64,000 nt of DNA from Neolewinella marina (GTDB taxonomy: Bacteria > Bacteroidota > Bacteroidia > Chitinophagales > Saprospiraceae), in contig NZ_PDLO01000001.1 in NCBI RefSeq assembly GCF_002631205.1, positions 1,240,001 to 1,304,000 of the forward strand, written 5' to 3'. Position numbers and translations under genes: made by a program. Each line of letters opens with the position of its first letter. Within the stretch, counting starts at the first letter, position 1. The notes below the pieces were generated by a model. It was not told the origin of the DNA. It was given only the letters and a program-made list of their open reading frames with translations, and made no database searches. Positions 17,418-25,945 of this stretch are shown in pieces.

Positions 17418-18755
17418 ATGCAAACGAAGCCTGACCTGTTCGGGGACAACCCCGCTCTCCGCGTAAAGATTGCCGCCGCCGACATTGACGGCATTTTGCG
17501 GGCGAAGTACATCTCCCGCGAGAAGTTTGACTCGGCCCGGGAAAAGGGCTTCGGCTTTTGCAACGTGATCTTTGGCTGGGACAGCCAGGACGTGGTGTAC
17601 GGAAACGCGGCGGCCGACCCCGGATTCGCGGACGCGCGCGCCACCATCGCCGAGGAGAGCGGCCGCCAACTGCCCTGGGAGGGGAACGTCCCCTTCTTCC
17701 TGGCCGATTTCCGTACCGACCCCGGCGTGGCCGGCGTGGCCTGTCCGCGTTCCCTCCTGCGGCGGGTGGTCGCCCGCGCCGAAAACATGGGCTTCACCCC
17801 CCGGTTCGGCCCCGAATACGAGTGGTTCACCTACCGGGAGACGCCCCAATCCCTGGCCGAGAAGGACTTCCGCTCCTCCACCCCCCTCTCCCCCGGCATG
17901 TTCGGCTATTCGGGGCTGCGGACGGCCCAACGATCGGACTTGATGCAGGAGCTGTTCGAACGCCTTGCCGCCGCCGACATCCACCTGGAGGGCCTGCACA
18001 CCGAAACCGGGCCCGGCGTACTGGAGGCGGCCATCGCCCACCGCGAGGCCCTGGAGGCGGCCGACCGCGCCATCCTGTTCAAGCAGGCCGTCAAGGAAAT
18101 CAGCTACGCCCACGGTCTCGTATCCAGCTTCATGGCCAAACCTTCCGGGGATTTACCGGGCTGCGGCGGCCACCTCCACCAGTCGCTCTGGCGCGAAGGC
18201 AGCAACGCCTTCGCTGATCCGGAGGGTCGCTACGGCATGAGCCAGACCTTTGAGGCCTACCTGGCCGGGCAACTCCGGTTGCTGCCGGTGCTCATGCCCC
18301 TGTTTGCGCCAAACGTCAACAGCTACAAGCGCTACGTGGCGGGCTCCTGGGCGGCTACCCGCGCCAACTGGGGGGTGGACAACCGCACGGTGGCCCTGCG
18401 GGTGGTACCAGACGGTGGCGACGCTACCCGCCTCGAAACCCGGGTTCCGGGGGCCGACGCCAACCCCTACCTGGCCATCGCCGCCGCCCTGGCCGCCGGA
18501 CTGTACGGTATCAAGCATGGATTGAAGCTGGAACAGGAGCCGGTGCGGGGAAGTGCCTACGAGCAGTCCGTAGGGGAACTACTTCCCCGTCACCTGGGCG
18601 CGGCCGCGGGTGCCCTGGAACGCAGCGAGGAAGCCGCGGAACTACTGGGCACCGAATTCCGGGATCACTTCGTGACGACCCGGCAGTGGGAATGGGAACA
18701 GTACCTGGGGGCGGTTACCGACTGGGAGCGGCGGCGCTATTTTGAACTCGCCTAA
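17418..18755 (+). CDS. Glutamine synthetase family protein
   Basis: 445 residues from the ATG at 17418. The catalytic domain has FGPEYEWF (Glu133, Glu135 metal ligands), LHTETGPGVLE (Glu196, Glu203), the nucleotide loop GCGGHLHQSLW, and the substrate block NSYKRYVAGSWAATRANW. It should ligate ammonia or an amine to a gamma-carboxyl group using ATP. The HTETGPG wording and lack of an adenylylation-site loop resemble gamma-glutamyl-amine synthetases (PuuA/GlnA3-like) as much as classical GS, so glnA is not assigned. It is divergent from the VTT gene (54 bp) and its end overlaps the next convergent gene by 4 bp. Confidence 0.88.
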   Translation: MQTKPDLFGDNPALRVKIAAADIDGILRAKYISREKFDSAREKGFGFCNVIFGWDSQDVVYGNAAADPGFADARATIAEESGRQLPWEGNVPFFLADFRTDPGVAGVACPRSLLRRVVARAENMGFTPRFGPEYEWFTYRETPQSLAEKDFRSSTPLSPGMFGYSGLRTAQRSDLMQELFERLAAADIHLEGLHTETGPGVLEAAIAHREALEAADRAILFKQAVKEISYAHGLVSSFMAKPSGDLPGCGGHLHQSLWREGSNAFADPEGRYGMSQTFEAYLAGQLRLLPVLMPLFAPNVNSYKRYVAGSWAATRANWGVDNRTVALRVVPDGGDATRLETRVPGADANPYLAIAAALAAGLYGIKHGLKLEQEPVRGSAYEQSVGELLPRHLGAAAGALERSEEAAELLGTEFRDHFVTTRQWEWEQYLGAVTDWERRRYFELA

Positions 18756-19162
18756 CCCCGTCCTTCGGACGACTGATCATCCGGCTGTCGGTTCTTGTAG
18801 CGGGGACCGGTCAGTGGTTTCTTCTTGGTCCTGGGGCCTTCGTAGCGCAGGGTGGTGAAGGTGGAATTGCTCCGGTGGCCACGCGTACGGGGCAGGGGCC
18901 GGCGGGCGGGAGTGGCTTCCTGCTTGGTGCGGTTGATGACGCGCACCCGTCCGGCGGCCAGGGGGTTCTTGCGGTGGGGGCCGTGGTTGAGGCGGGCCTT
19001 GACGCGGCGCAGCTTATCATAATCGTCGTACTCGACGGCGGCGGGGGCCGGCTCCGCCGGTGGCGACTGCTGGGCACGCACCAGGCTGGGCAGGGCCGCT
19101 ACGGCCAGGAAGAGTACCAGGAGGGGTAAGGGATTTTCTCGCACGATCCGGGACTTTTTCAT
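18752..19162 (-). CDS. Small secreted basic protein of unknown function
   Basis: 136 residues. A signal peptide (LPLLVLFLAVAALPSLVRA-Q) is followed by a Pro/Ala-rich stretch, then a strongly basic, Arg/Lys-rich low-complexity tail. No family is recognised. It may bind an acidic surface polymer or nucleic acid, but this rests only on charge. A perfect -7 element lies 35 bp upstream, which supports the gene being real. The gene is convergent with and overlaps the glutamine synthetase-family gene by 4 bp. Confidence 0.6.
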   Translation of the reverse strand: MKKSRIVRENPLPLLVLFLAVAALPSLVRAQQSPPAEPAPAAVEYDDYDKLRRVKARLNHGPHRKNPLAAGRVRVINRTKQEATPARRPLPRTRGHRSNSTFTTLRYEGPRTKKKPLTGPRYKNRQPDDQSSEGRG

Positions 19163-19197
19163 TTAACCACCAGCTCCAGGCCGGGGTTGACACTCCG

Positions 19198-19205
19198 CAA
19201 AGGTA
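19198..19205 (-). promoter_or_regulatory. -7 element of the small secreted basic protein gene
   Basis: TACCTTTG on the minus strand is an exact match to TAnnTTTG, 35 nt before the ATG at 19162. Confidence 0.5.
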
Positions 19206-19223
19206 GGTATTCCGGAAGTACCC

Positions 19224-19231
19224 TACCTTGG
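19224..19231 (+). promoter_or_regulatory. -7-like element of the kinase-fold/HAD operon, near-leaderless
   Basis: TACCTTGG has one mismatch to TAnnTTTG and ends 5 nt before the ATG at 19237. The same spacing is seen for dnaX and the glutamine synthetase-family gene, which supports this start. Confidence 0.4.
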
Positions 19232-19236
19232 CTCGC

Positions 19237-20277
19237 ATGTCGCGTATTTCTTCCATGGCCAACTACGAAAACATCCTGCGCTATGCGTGGCGGGCCTATG
19301 ACCACACCCGTTCGATCCGGTCCATCGAGGACATCAGTGCGCAGGTTTCGACGAACCACGTTTTCAAGCTGTTGATGGCCGACGGCAACGTGCTCATCGC
19401 CAAGGTGACTTACTTCGGTTCCTTCGAGGGCTTCGCCGAGGACCACACCATCATCAACGTGCTGGCCAACAACCTGCCGGTGCGTTACGCCAACTTCCTC
19501 AGCCGCGGGCTCATGAAGGGCACCCAGCTGTTCTTCCACCGCCACATTGACGAGGAACAGGACGCCTGGATCATCTTCTACCGCCCCATCCAGATCCAGG
19601 AGAACCCGCCGCGGCGGCTCACGGAGGACCAGGTGAAGCAACTCGGCCGGGAGATGGCCTACTTCCACCGCGACTGCACCCTGGTGGCCAACACCCTGCC
19701 CCGCAGCGACCGCGACATGACCACCGACGTCAACGCCCTGCTGAACTCGGCCAAGCAGGACTACCCGGAGCACTACGAGCTGATCGCCCACCACTGCCGC
19801 CTCTTTCTGGAGAACACCTTCCGGATCAACGTCTACGGCTTTCAGAAAATTCCGGTCTTCGTCGACTGGAACATCGGTAACTTCAGCGTCGACCAGAACG
19901 GGCGGTTGGCCAGCCGGTGGGACTACGACTGGTTCCGGGTATCCACCCGGGTCACCGACTTCTACTTCCTCAGCCGGGTGGTCAGCGAGGTGGGCGACCG
20001 CACCGTCTTCACCTACGAGGCCGACCGGCTGACCGAGGACCGCTTCCTGATGTTCCTCCAGGCCTACCACGAGATTTTCCCCCTCACCCGGCCCGAGGTG
20101 CTCTTCATCAAGGAGGCCTACCGCTTTTTCCTCCTCAACTACGTCCTGCGGCTGGGACAGTACTTTTTCCGTCCGTCCTTCGCCAAGAAGCTATCGCAGG
20201 ACGCCCTGGAAATCCACCTGCCCACCCTCGAAGAAAAATTATCGACCGACAAAATCCTCCGGGCCCTGAACCTATGA
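19237..20277 (+). CDS. Phosphotransferase (APH/choline-kinase fold) family protein
   Basis: 346 residues from the ATG at 19237; an ATG at 19255 is an alternative. The fold is that of aminoglycoside/choline kinases. VLIAKV supplies the ATP-binding Lys region, FVDWNIGNF the catalytic Asp210 and Asn215, and WDYDWF the metal-binding Asp. The usual HGD before the catalytic loop is absent (FVDW instead). It probably phosphorylates a small molecule; an antibiotic-resistance role is not supported. Its stop overlaps the HAD gene (ATGA), so a kinase and a phosphatase are made together. Confidence 0.75.
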   Translation: MSRISSMANYENILRYAWRAYDHTRSIRSIEDISAQVSTNHVFKLLMADGNVLIAKVTYFGSFEGFAEDHTIINVLANNLPVRYANFLSRGLMKGTQLFFHRHIDEEQDAWIIFYRPIQIQENPPRRLTEDQVKQLGREMAYFHRDCTLVANTLPRSDRDMTTDVNALLNSAKQDYPEHYELIAHHCRLFLENTFRINVYGFQKIPVFVDWNIGNFSVDQNGRLASRWDYDWFRVSTRVTDFYFLSRVVSEVGDRTVFTYEADRLTEDRFLMFLQAYHEIFPLTRPEVLFIKEAYRFFLLNYVLRLGQYFFRPSFAKKLSQDALEIHLPTLEEKLSTDKILRALNL

Positions 20278-21134
20278 GATCCAAGTATACCATCAGCCAG
20301 TTTGCCGACATCGCTGAAGCCTACCCCGTCATCTTCTTTGACAGCTACGGGGTATTGCGCAACCACCGCGGCCTGATCCCCGGCGCGGTCGAGACCATGG
20401 ACCGTCTGCGCAAGTCCGGCAAACACATCCGGGTACTGACCAACAACGCCGCCCGCAGTCCGGCCATGGCCGCCGAGCGCCTGGCCTACTACGGCATGAA
20501 GGATATTCCGGCTTCGGAGATCATCACCAGCGGGGCCACCACCCGCCACTTCCTCGAGCAGAAGGTGAAGCACGGCAAGGTGGCCTACCTCGGCACCGCC
20601 ACTTCGGCGGAGTACATCATCGGGGCCGGCCTGGAGGCCATCCCGATTTCGGAGGTCGACTTCGAGCGGCTGGATGAGATCGGCGCCGTGGCTTTCCTCG
20701 ACGACGAGGGCTACGACATGAACGTCGACATCAACCTGCTGATCAACATCCTGCGGCGCTGCCAGGTACCCGTAGTCGTAGCCAATACCGACCTCCTCTA
20801 CCCCACCACGGCCAACGACGTGGCGCTGGCCACCGGCAGCGTGGCCCGGCTGGCGGAGTACGTGCTTGGCCGGAAGTTTGTCAAATTCGGCAAGCCGGCC
20901 ACCCAGATGTTCCAGATGGGGCTCGACAGCGTCGCCCTGGATATGCCGGAGGTATGTCCCGGCGACATCCTCATGGTCGGCGACACCCTGCACACCGACA
21001 TCCTCGGCGGCAACACCTACGGCATGGCCACCGCCCTGGTCCTGAGCGGAAACACCCGGCCGGAAAGCGCCGAACTTGAAATTGAAGCCTCCGGGATCAT
21101 TCCCGATTACGTTTGCCCCTCCATCGGGCAGTAA
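20274..21134 (+). CDS. HAD-IIA family hydrolase with altered nucleophile motif
   Basis: 286 residues. Motif I is FFDSYGVL: the nucleophile Asp23 is present, but the general acid/base Asp two residues on is Tyr25. Motif II is VLTNN, motif III Lys lies in KFGKP, and motif IV is GDTLHTDILGG. The cap position fits subclass IIA (NagD/PGP-like). Some HAD-IIA relatives also lack the second Asp, so the protein may be a slow phosphatase or non-catalytic; this is inference. It is translationally coupled to the kinase-fold gene. Confidence 0.85.
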   Translation: MRSKYTISQFADIAEAYPVIFFDSYGVLRNHRGLIPGAVETMDRLRKSGKHIRVLTNNAARSPAMAAERLAYYGMKDIPASEIITSGATTRHFLEQKVKHGKVAYLGTATSAEYIIGAGLEAIPISEVDFERLDEIGAVAFLDDEGYDMNVDINLLINILRRCQVPVVVANTDLLYPTTANDVALATGSVARLAEYVLGRKFVKFGKPATQMFQMGLDSVALDMPEVCPGDILMVGDTLHTDILGGNTYGMATALVLSGNTRPESAELEIEASGIIPDYVCPSIGQ

Positions 21135-21146
21135 CCTCAACAGATC

Positions 21147-21413
21147 ATGCAACAGCACCAACTAACCGAAGAAGACCGCGACTTCATCCGCATTATCCGC
21201 AGCCAGCTCGGTGAGGAATGGTCCGTTGCCCGCGAGCGCATCCTGGCCCGCCTGCCCGACCACCTCGACCCCGACCTGCTCGGCAAGTACGTCGACGAGC
21301 GGGCCGAGCCCGGCATCCACATCAACAAATGGGGGGTGGAGCCGCGCTTCTACCCCCACCGGGCCTCCAAGCGGCTGCTGGAGTTCTACCAGATCCGGAC
21401 GCCGCGGGACTAG
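21147..21413 (+). CDS. Small protein of unknown function
   Basis: 88 residues, 12 bp after the HAD gene and in the same direction. It is hydrophilic and helical at the N-terminus, with a conserved-looking end (INKWGVEPRFYPHRASKRLLEFYQI). No signal peptide, membrane segment or known domain was recognised. Position suggests it is the third gene of the kinase-fold/HAD operon. Repeat element A begins 14 bp after its stop. Confidence 0.65.
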   Translation: MQQHQLTEEDRDFIRIIRSQLGEEWSVARERILARLPDHLDPDLLGKYVDERAEPGIHINKWGVEPRFYPHRASKRLLEFYQIRTPRD

Positions 21414-21426
21414 GCTGGGGGGGGGG

Positions 21427-21607
21427 TAGACATCGGATGTTGTCCTCATGTCAACTTGTCAGACATCGGATGTGGTTCAGCAATTACAATCGGTTCAATC
21501 CGGTGGTTTTAATATTTGACTTCCCGGAAGACTAGCAAAACAACACGTGTCACTTTGTCAGACATCCAATGTCTGACAAAGTGACACCATGGCAACATCC
21601 AATGTCT
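21427..21607. repeat. Intergenic repeat element A (two 33-bp-spaced motif pairs)
   Basis: Copies of the 11-bp near-palindrome lie at 21430-21440 and 21463-21473 (ACATCGGATGT) and at 21562-21572 and 21595-21605 (ACATCCAATGT). Each pair is exactly 33 bp apart, and the right arm is the reverse complement form of the left. An 88-bp AT-richer centre separates them. It fills the gap between two convergent genes (ends 21413 and 21617). See the findings for the family. Confidence 0.9.
21547..21587. terminator. Long perfect hairpin inside repeat element A
   Basis: The first motif of the right arm is the centre of a perfect 19-bp stem with a 3-nt loop (CCA at 21566-21568). It lies between two convergent genes and could end transcription from both sides, although no T-tract follows. 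Confidence 0.5.
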
Positions 21608-21616
21608 GCCACCGAC

Positions 21617-23668
21617 TCAGCCGCCCAGCATCATCTCCAGGATTTCCTCCGCCGCGGCGGCGATGTTAGTGCCTGGACCGAAGACGCCCACTACCCCGTG
21701 GTCATACAGGAATTCGTAATCTGCGGGGGGGATCACTCCGCCCACTACTACGCGGATGTCGGCCGCATCCTGCTCCTTCAGGGCGGCGATGACTTCGGGG
21801 ACCAGCGTTTTGTGACCGGCGGCCAGTGAGCTGATTCCGAGCAGGTGAACGTCGTTCTCCACTGCCTGCCGGGCGGCTTCGGCGGGGGTCTGGAAAAGGG
21901 GGCCTACGTCAACGTCGAAGCCGAGGTCGGCAAAGCCGGAGGCGATCACCTTCGCTCCCCGGTCGTGGCCGTCTTGCCCAAGTTTGGCGATGAGGATACG
22001 GGGCCGGCGACCGTGGGCTTCGTGGAAACGGTCAGACAACCGCCGCACCCGCTGGAGGCGTTCGCCGGCAGAGTGGCCGGCGTACACCCCGCTGATGAGC
22101 TGATTGGTGGCGCGGTAGCGCCCGAATACCTCCTCCAGAGCCTGGCTGATTTCTCCGAGCGTGGCACCCGCGCGCGCCGCCGCCACGGCCGCTTCCAGCA
22201 GGTTTTCCTCTCCCCGGGCCGCCTGGGTGAGCTGGGCGAGGGCCTGGGTGACGGCGGATGTTTCCCGGGTAGCCTTGAGGCGCTCGAGCTGGGTGAGTTG
22301 TTCCTGGCGTACCCGGTCGTTGTCCACTTCCATGAGGTCGAAATCGGCCCCCTGGTTGTTGCGGAAGACATTGACGCCGACGATCTGCTCCCGGCCGGAG
22401 TCGATGGCCGCCTGCTTCACCGCCGCGGCCTCCTCGATGCGCAGCTTGGGCAGGCCGGACTCGATGGCCTTCACCATCCCGCCGGCTTCCTCGACTTCCT
22501 GCATCAGGCGACGTGCTTCCCGAATGAGGCGCTGGGTCTCCCGTTCCAGGTCATAGCTGCCCCCCCAGGGATCGACGGCCTGGGTGATGCCGAGCTCACG
22601 CTGCAGGTAAAGCTGGGTGTCGCGGGCGATCTTGGCGCTGTAGTCGGTAGGCAGGGCAATTGCCTCGTCCAGGGCGTTGGTGTGGAGGCTCTGGGTACCC
22701 CCGAAAACCGCGGCCAGGGCCTCGATGGCGGTGCGGGCGACGTTGTTGTAGGGATCCTGCTCGGTGAGGCTGTAGCCGCTGGTCTGGCAGTGGGTCCTCA
22801 GCATGGAGCTTTTGGGATTCTTTGGGTTGAAGTCGGCCATGAGTTCAGCCCACAGCTGGCGGCCGGCGCGCAATTTGGCGATCTCGGTGAAGTGCTTCAT
22901 GCCGATGCCCCAGAAGAAGCTGAGGCGGGGGGCAAAATCGTCCACGTCGAGCCCGGCCGCGACCCCGGCCCTTACGTAGGCCAGTCCGTCCGCCAGCGTA
23001 TAAGCAAGTTCGACCTCCGCGGGGGCGCCAGCCTCGTGCATGTGGTAGCCGCTGATACTGATGCTGTTGAAGCGGGGCATGTGGGCGGCGGTGTACGCAA
23101 AGATGTCCGACACGATGCGCATGCTCGGCGCCGGCGGGTAGATGTAGGTGTTCCGAACCATGAACTCCTTCAGAATGTCGTTCTGGATGGTGCCCGCGAG
23201 CTGTTCGGGGGCCACGCCCTGCCGCTCCGCCGCCACGATGTAGAAGGCCATGATGGGGAGCACCGCCCCGTTCATGGTCATGCTGACGGACATCTTCTCC
23301 AGGGGGATCTGGTCGAAGAGCCGTTCCATGTCTTCCACCGTATCGATGGCTACGCCAGCCTTGCCCACGTCGCCGCGCACCCGCTCGTGGTCGCTGTCGT
23401 AACCGCGGTGGGTAGCCAGGTCGAAAGCGACCGAAAGCCCACGCTGACCGGCCGCCAGGTTGCGGCGGTAGAAGGCGTTGGATTCAGCGGCGGTGCTGAA
23501 GCCGGCGTACTGCCGGATGGTCCAGGGGCGGCCCACGTACATGCTGGCGTAGGGCCCCCGCAGGTAGGGGGGGTGACCGGCTACGGAAGTGAGGGCCGGC
23601 GAAGGGGGCGTGGCGGATTTACGGGCGAGCCCGTGGTCGGGTTGGGAGGGAAATTGAGGTCGTTCCAT
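21617..23668 (-). CDS. scpA: Methylmalonyl-CoA mutase, large-subunit type
   Basis: 683 residues from the ATG at 23668 (MERPQFPSQ). The TIM-barrel substrate domain (about 50-540) has [36 protein letters not shown] and [14 protein letters not shown] in successive blocks. The cobalamin-binding domain (about 555-683) has the DGHDRG ligand motif, with SSLAAGH and GGVIPP. It interconverts succinyl-CoA and (R)-methylmalonyl-CoA. No small subunit is adjacent, so it may act as a homodimer like Sbm/ScpA, or its partner may be elsewhere. An upstream extension of 19 residues to 23725 is possible but unlikely. Confidence 0.93.
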   Translation of the reverse strand: MERPQFPSQPDHGLARKSATPPSPALTSVAGHPPYLRGPYASMYVGRPWTIRQYAGFSTAAESNAFYRRNLAAGQRGLSVAFDLATHRGYDSDHERVRGDVGKAGVAIDTVEDMERLFDQIPLEKMSVSMTMNGAVLPIMAFYIVAAERQGVAPEQLAGTIQNDILKEFMVRNTYIYPPAPSMRIVSDIFAYTAAHMPRFNSISISGYHMHEAGAPAEVELAYTLADGLAYVRAGVAAGLDVDDFAPRLSFFWGIGMKHFTEIAKLRAGRQLWAELMADFNPKNPKSSMLRTHCQTSGYSLTEQDPYNNVARTAIEALAAVFGGTQSLHTNALDEAIALPTDYSAKIARDTQLYLQRELGITQAVDPWGGSYDLERETQRLIREARRLMQEVEEAGGMVKAIESGLPKLRIEEAAAVKQAAIDSGREQIVGVNVFRNNQGADFDLMEVDNDRVRQEQLTQLERLKATRETSAVTQALAQLTQAARGEENLLEAAVAAARAGATLGEISQALEEVFGRYRATNQLISGVYAGHSAGERLQRVRRLSDRFHEAHGRRPRILIAKLGQDGHDRGAKVIASGFADLGFDVDVGPLFQTPAEAARQAVENDVHLLGISSLAAGHKTLVPEVIAALKEQDAADIRVVVGGVIPPADYEFLYDHGVVGVFGPGTNIAAAAEEILEMMLGG

Positions 23669-23754
23669 ACGGATAGGGTCGCGGGCAAAATACGTAAATC
23701 GACCGGGCGAACACCATACGGGCAAACCGCTTTGTAGGAAGAAACCAGCGTTTA

Positions 23755-24678
23755 GTGGCCCGAAAGAACTTTTTCCAGCGTACCGTTTCCTTCACCAAGG
23801 AGTTGTTTGGCAACTACGGTCAGGACGACGCCTTTACCTTGGGAGCGGCCCTGGCGTACTACACCGTTTTCAGCTTTGCCCCCTTGCTGGTGGTGGCCAT
23901 TGCCGTCGCCAGCTACTTCATGGGCGAGGCCGCCGTAACGGGCCGGCTCTACGGCGAGCTTGAGGGCCTGCTCGGGCCGGACGCCGCCAGTACGCTGCAG
24001 GAGATCGTGGGCAACGCCTACACCACGGGCGACAGCGTCTGGGCCACCGTCATCGGCGTAGCCACCCTGCTGTTCACCGCCTCCACGGTATTCGCTACCC
24101 TGAAAATGAGCCTAAACAAGATTTGGGAAATTGAGGCCCGGCCCTCCAACAACGTCGTGGGCTTCCTGCTTACCCGCCTGCTGAGTTTCAGTTTCGTGAT
24201 CGGACTGGGTTTTCTGCTCATGATTACCCTCATCGTCAATGCCTTGGTCATTGGCTTTATCGACCAGATTGCCACCATGCTTCCCGCCCTGGGACCGGCG
24301 GTGCTCGCGTTGGCTACCTGGGTTCTGGGCACCTTGGTCACCGCCGTGATCTTCGCCCTGCTGTTCCGTTACCTGCCCGACGCCAAGGCGCGGTGGAAGG
24401 ACATCTGGGCCGGTGCCATCTTTACCGCCCTGCTGTTCGGACTGGGGCGCTACCTGATCGGGCTCTACATCGGCAACTCCAATTTCAGCAGTACCTACGG
24501 CGCCGCCGGGGCCCTGGTCACCCTGCTGGTCTGGACCTACTACAACAGCCTGATCCTCTTCCTCGGGGCGGAGTTCACCTTCGTCTGGGCCGAACGCCGT
24601 GGCTTCCCCATCCGCCCCAACAAGCACGCGGTGCGGGTGATCAAGGAAGTCCGCAAGGTAGACGGCATCAAGGTGTAG
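23755..24678 (+). CDS. YihY/BrkB-family membrane protein
   Basis: 307 residues starting with GTG at 23755. The family signature [18 protein letters not shown] is at about 27-44, and about six membrane helices follow. [19 protein letters not shown] and LFLGAEFT are typical late blocks. The family is often called ribonuclease BN, but that label is historical; the function is unknown and possibly transport-related. The 3' end overlaps the convergent gluQ by 11 bp. Confidence 0.92.
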   Translation: MARKNFFQRTVSFTKELFGNYGQDDAFTLGAALAYYTVFSFAPLLVVAIAVASYFMGEAAVTGRLYGELEGLLGPDAASTLQEIVGNAYTTGDSVWATVIGVATLLFTASTVFATLKMSLNKIWEIEARPSNNVVGFLLTRLLSFSFVIGLGFLLMITLIVNALVIGFIDQIATMLPALGPAVLALATWVLGTLVTAVIFALLFRYLPDAKARWKDIWAGAIFTALLFGLGRYLIGLYIGNSNFSSTYGAAGALVTLLVWTYYNSLILFLGAEFTFVWAERRGFPIRPNKHAVRVIKEVRKVDGIKV

Positions 24679-25423
24679 CGGCGGCGATCCACTCCCGCGC
24701 AATGCCAAATACCTCCTCCGAGCTTACCCCCCATTCCCGGACGCTCCGAGCCCCCCGGCTTTTCGAAATTTTCTCTCCCCCTTCCGTCAATAGCGGATGA
24801 TGGACGAAGCGGATGCGTTCCCGCAGCGGCGCGTAACCCAGCAGATCGGACACCAGCGCCTGGGCTTCCGTACTTGGCAGCAGGTCCGCCCCCCGGGCGC
24901 AGGCCCTGATTCCGTAGTATTGATCGTCCACCGTACAGGCCAGCTGGTAACTGGGTCGTCCGTCTTTCTTCCGCACGGCAAACCACGGCATGGTGTCGTG
25001 GAGGGCGGTTCCGCGGGTATCCATCCGCCAGGCGATGCCTCCCGATATCATGTCCACCTCCCGCTTCAGGCATCCGTGTACGTGGGTGCCGTCGGCCAGT
25101 TCCCGCCTGGAACAGGGGCAGGCAAAGATCCTTTCCGACGCGGAAAGCCGGTCTAGCGCCTCCCGGTAGAGGGGCATGCGGTACTCCTGCGACCAGTGGG
25201 CCTGAAAGTCGGTGGCATCGCGCGGGCCATCCGTCCATTCGATCTCCAACCAGTGGAGCACATCGAAGACGTCCTGCAGGTACTCAGGTCGGAAGCGGGC
25301 CCGGTCGAGGTCGTCGATCCGCAGCAGCAGCCGGCCACCAGCGGCCAGCAGGGCATTCGCCGCGAAGTTGGCCGCGTTGCCGAGGTGGAGGTAACCGGAG
25401 GGGGTGGGAGCAATTCTTACCAT
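24668..25423 (-). CDS. gluQ: Glutamyl-Q tRNA(Asp) synthetase-like protein
   Basis: 251 residues from the ATG at 25423 (MVRIAPTPSGYLHLGN). It is a GluRS catalytic core without the anticodon-binding domain. YLHLGN is the HIGH signature and EKISKS the KMSKS signature; CPC with a later HVHGC gives a probable zinc site. GluQRS attaches glutamate to queuosine-34 of tRNA(Asp). Its length of 251 is shorter than GluRS (about 480-500) and fits GluQRS. The reading to 25501 would start inside the 85-bp repeat array and is rejected. Confidence 0.85.
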   Translation of the reverse strand: MVRIAPTPSGYLHLGNAANFAANALLAAGGRLLLRIDDLDRARFRPEYLQDVFDVLHWLEIEWTDGPRDATDFQAHWSQEYRMPLYREALDRLSASERIFACPCSRRELADGTHVHGCLKREVDMISGGIAWRMDTRGTALHDTMPWFAVRKKDGRPSYQLACTVDDQYYGIRACARGADLLPSTEAQALVSDLLGYAPLRERIRFVHHPLLTEGGEKISKSRGARSVREWGVSSEEVFGIAREWIAAATP

Positions 25424-25480
25424 TTCATCGGGAAGGTAGGGCGGACAATAGTACGGAACCTGCCGTCGGGTTGAGGTCGC

Positions 25481-25880
25481 GACCCTCTGGGTCGAGTGCA
25501 CATTACACGCTGATCACTCGGCCTGCAAGGCCTCGACCTGAAGAGAGCGGAGCACTCAAGGTCGAGACCCTCTGGGTCGAGTGTACATTACACGCTGAGC
25601 GCTCGGCCTGCAAGGCCTCGACCTGAAGAGAGCGGAGCACTCAAGGCCGAGACCCTCTAGTCGAGTGTACATCACACGCCGAGCACTCGGCCTGCAAGAC
25701 CTCGACCTGAGGAGAGCGGAGCACTTAAGGCCGAGACCCTCTGGGTCGAGTGCACATCACACGCCGAGCACTCGGCCTGCAAGGCCTCGACCTGAGGAGA
25801 GCGGAGCACTCAAGGCCGAGACCCTTTGGGTCGAGTGTACATCACACGCTGAGCGCTCGGCCTGCAAGGCCTCGACCTGG
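25481..25880. repeat. Tandem array of 85-bp repeats, about 4.7 copies
   Basis: Units start at 25481, 25566, 25651, 25735 and 25820 (85, 85, 84 and 85 bp, then a partial copy of about 61 bp). Copies are over 90 percent alike by eye. Each unit contains short inverted repeats: GACCC-TCT-GGGTC, and CTCGGCCT paired with AGGCCGAG about 35 bp later. The period is not a multiple of three, so it is not a coding repeat. It occupies most of the 522-bp gap between the divergent gluQ and papain-fold genes; I see no other feature in that gap except the promoter at 25899. Confidence 0.92.
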
Positions 25881-25898
25881 GATAGATACGCGGAGCTA

Positions 25899-25906
25899 TA
25901 CCTTTG
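25899..25906 (+). promoter_or_regulatory. -7 element of the papain-fold protein gene
   Basis: TACCTTTG matches TAnnTTTG exactly, 39 nt upstream of the ATG at 25946, and lies just beyond the end of the tandem array. Confidence 0.5.
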
Positions 25907-25945
25907 GCGTTACTCCCGTTGAAGTCACTTTGAGATACTACGACC

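Noticed and set aside
21845-23737. Plus-strand frame of 630 codons opposite methylmalonyl-CoA mutase
   Set aside because: Shadow of a clearly recognised gene, with no family resemblance of its own.
25481-25880. The 85-bp tandem array as a CRISPR array or a coding repeat
   Set aside because: There are no unique spacers between units, and the period is not a multiple of three; reading frames through it are incidental.
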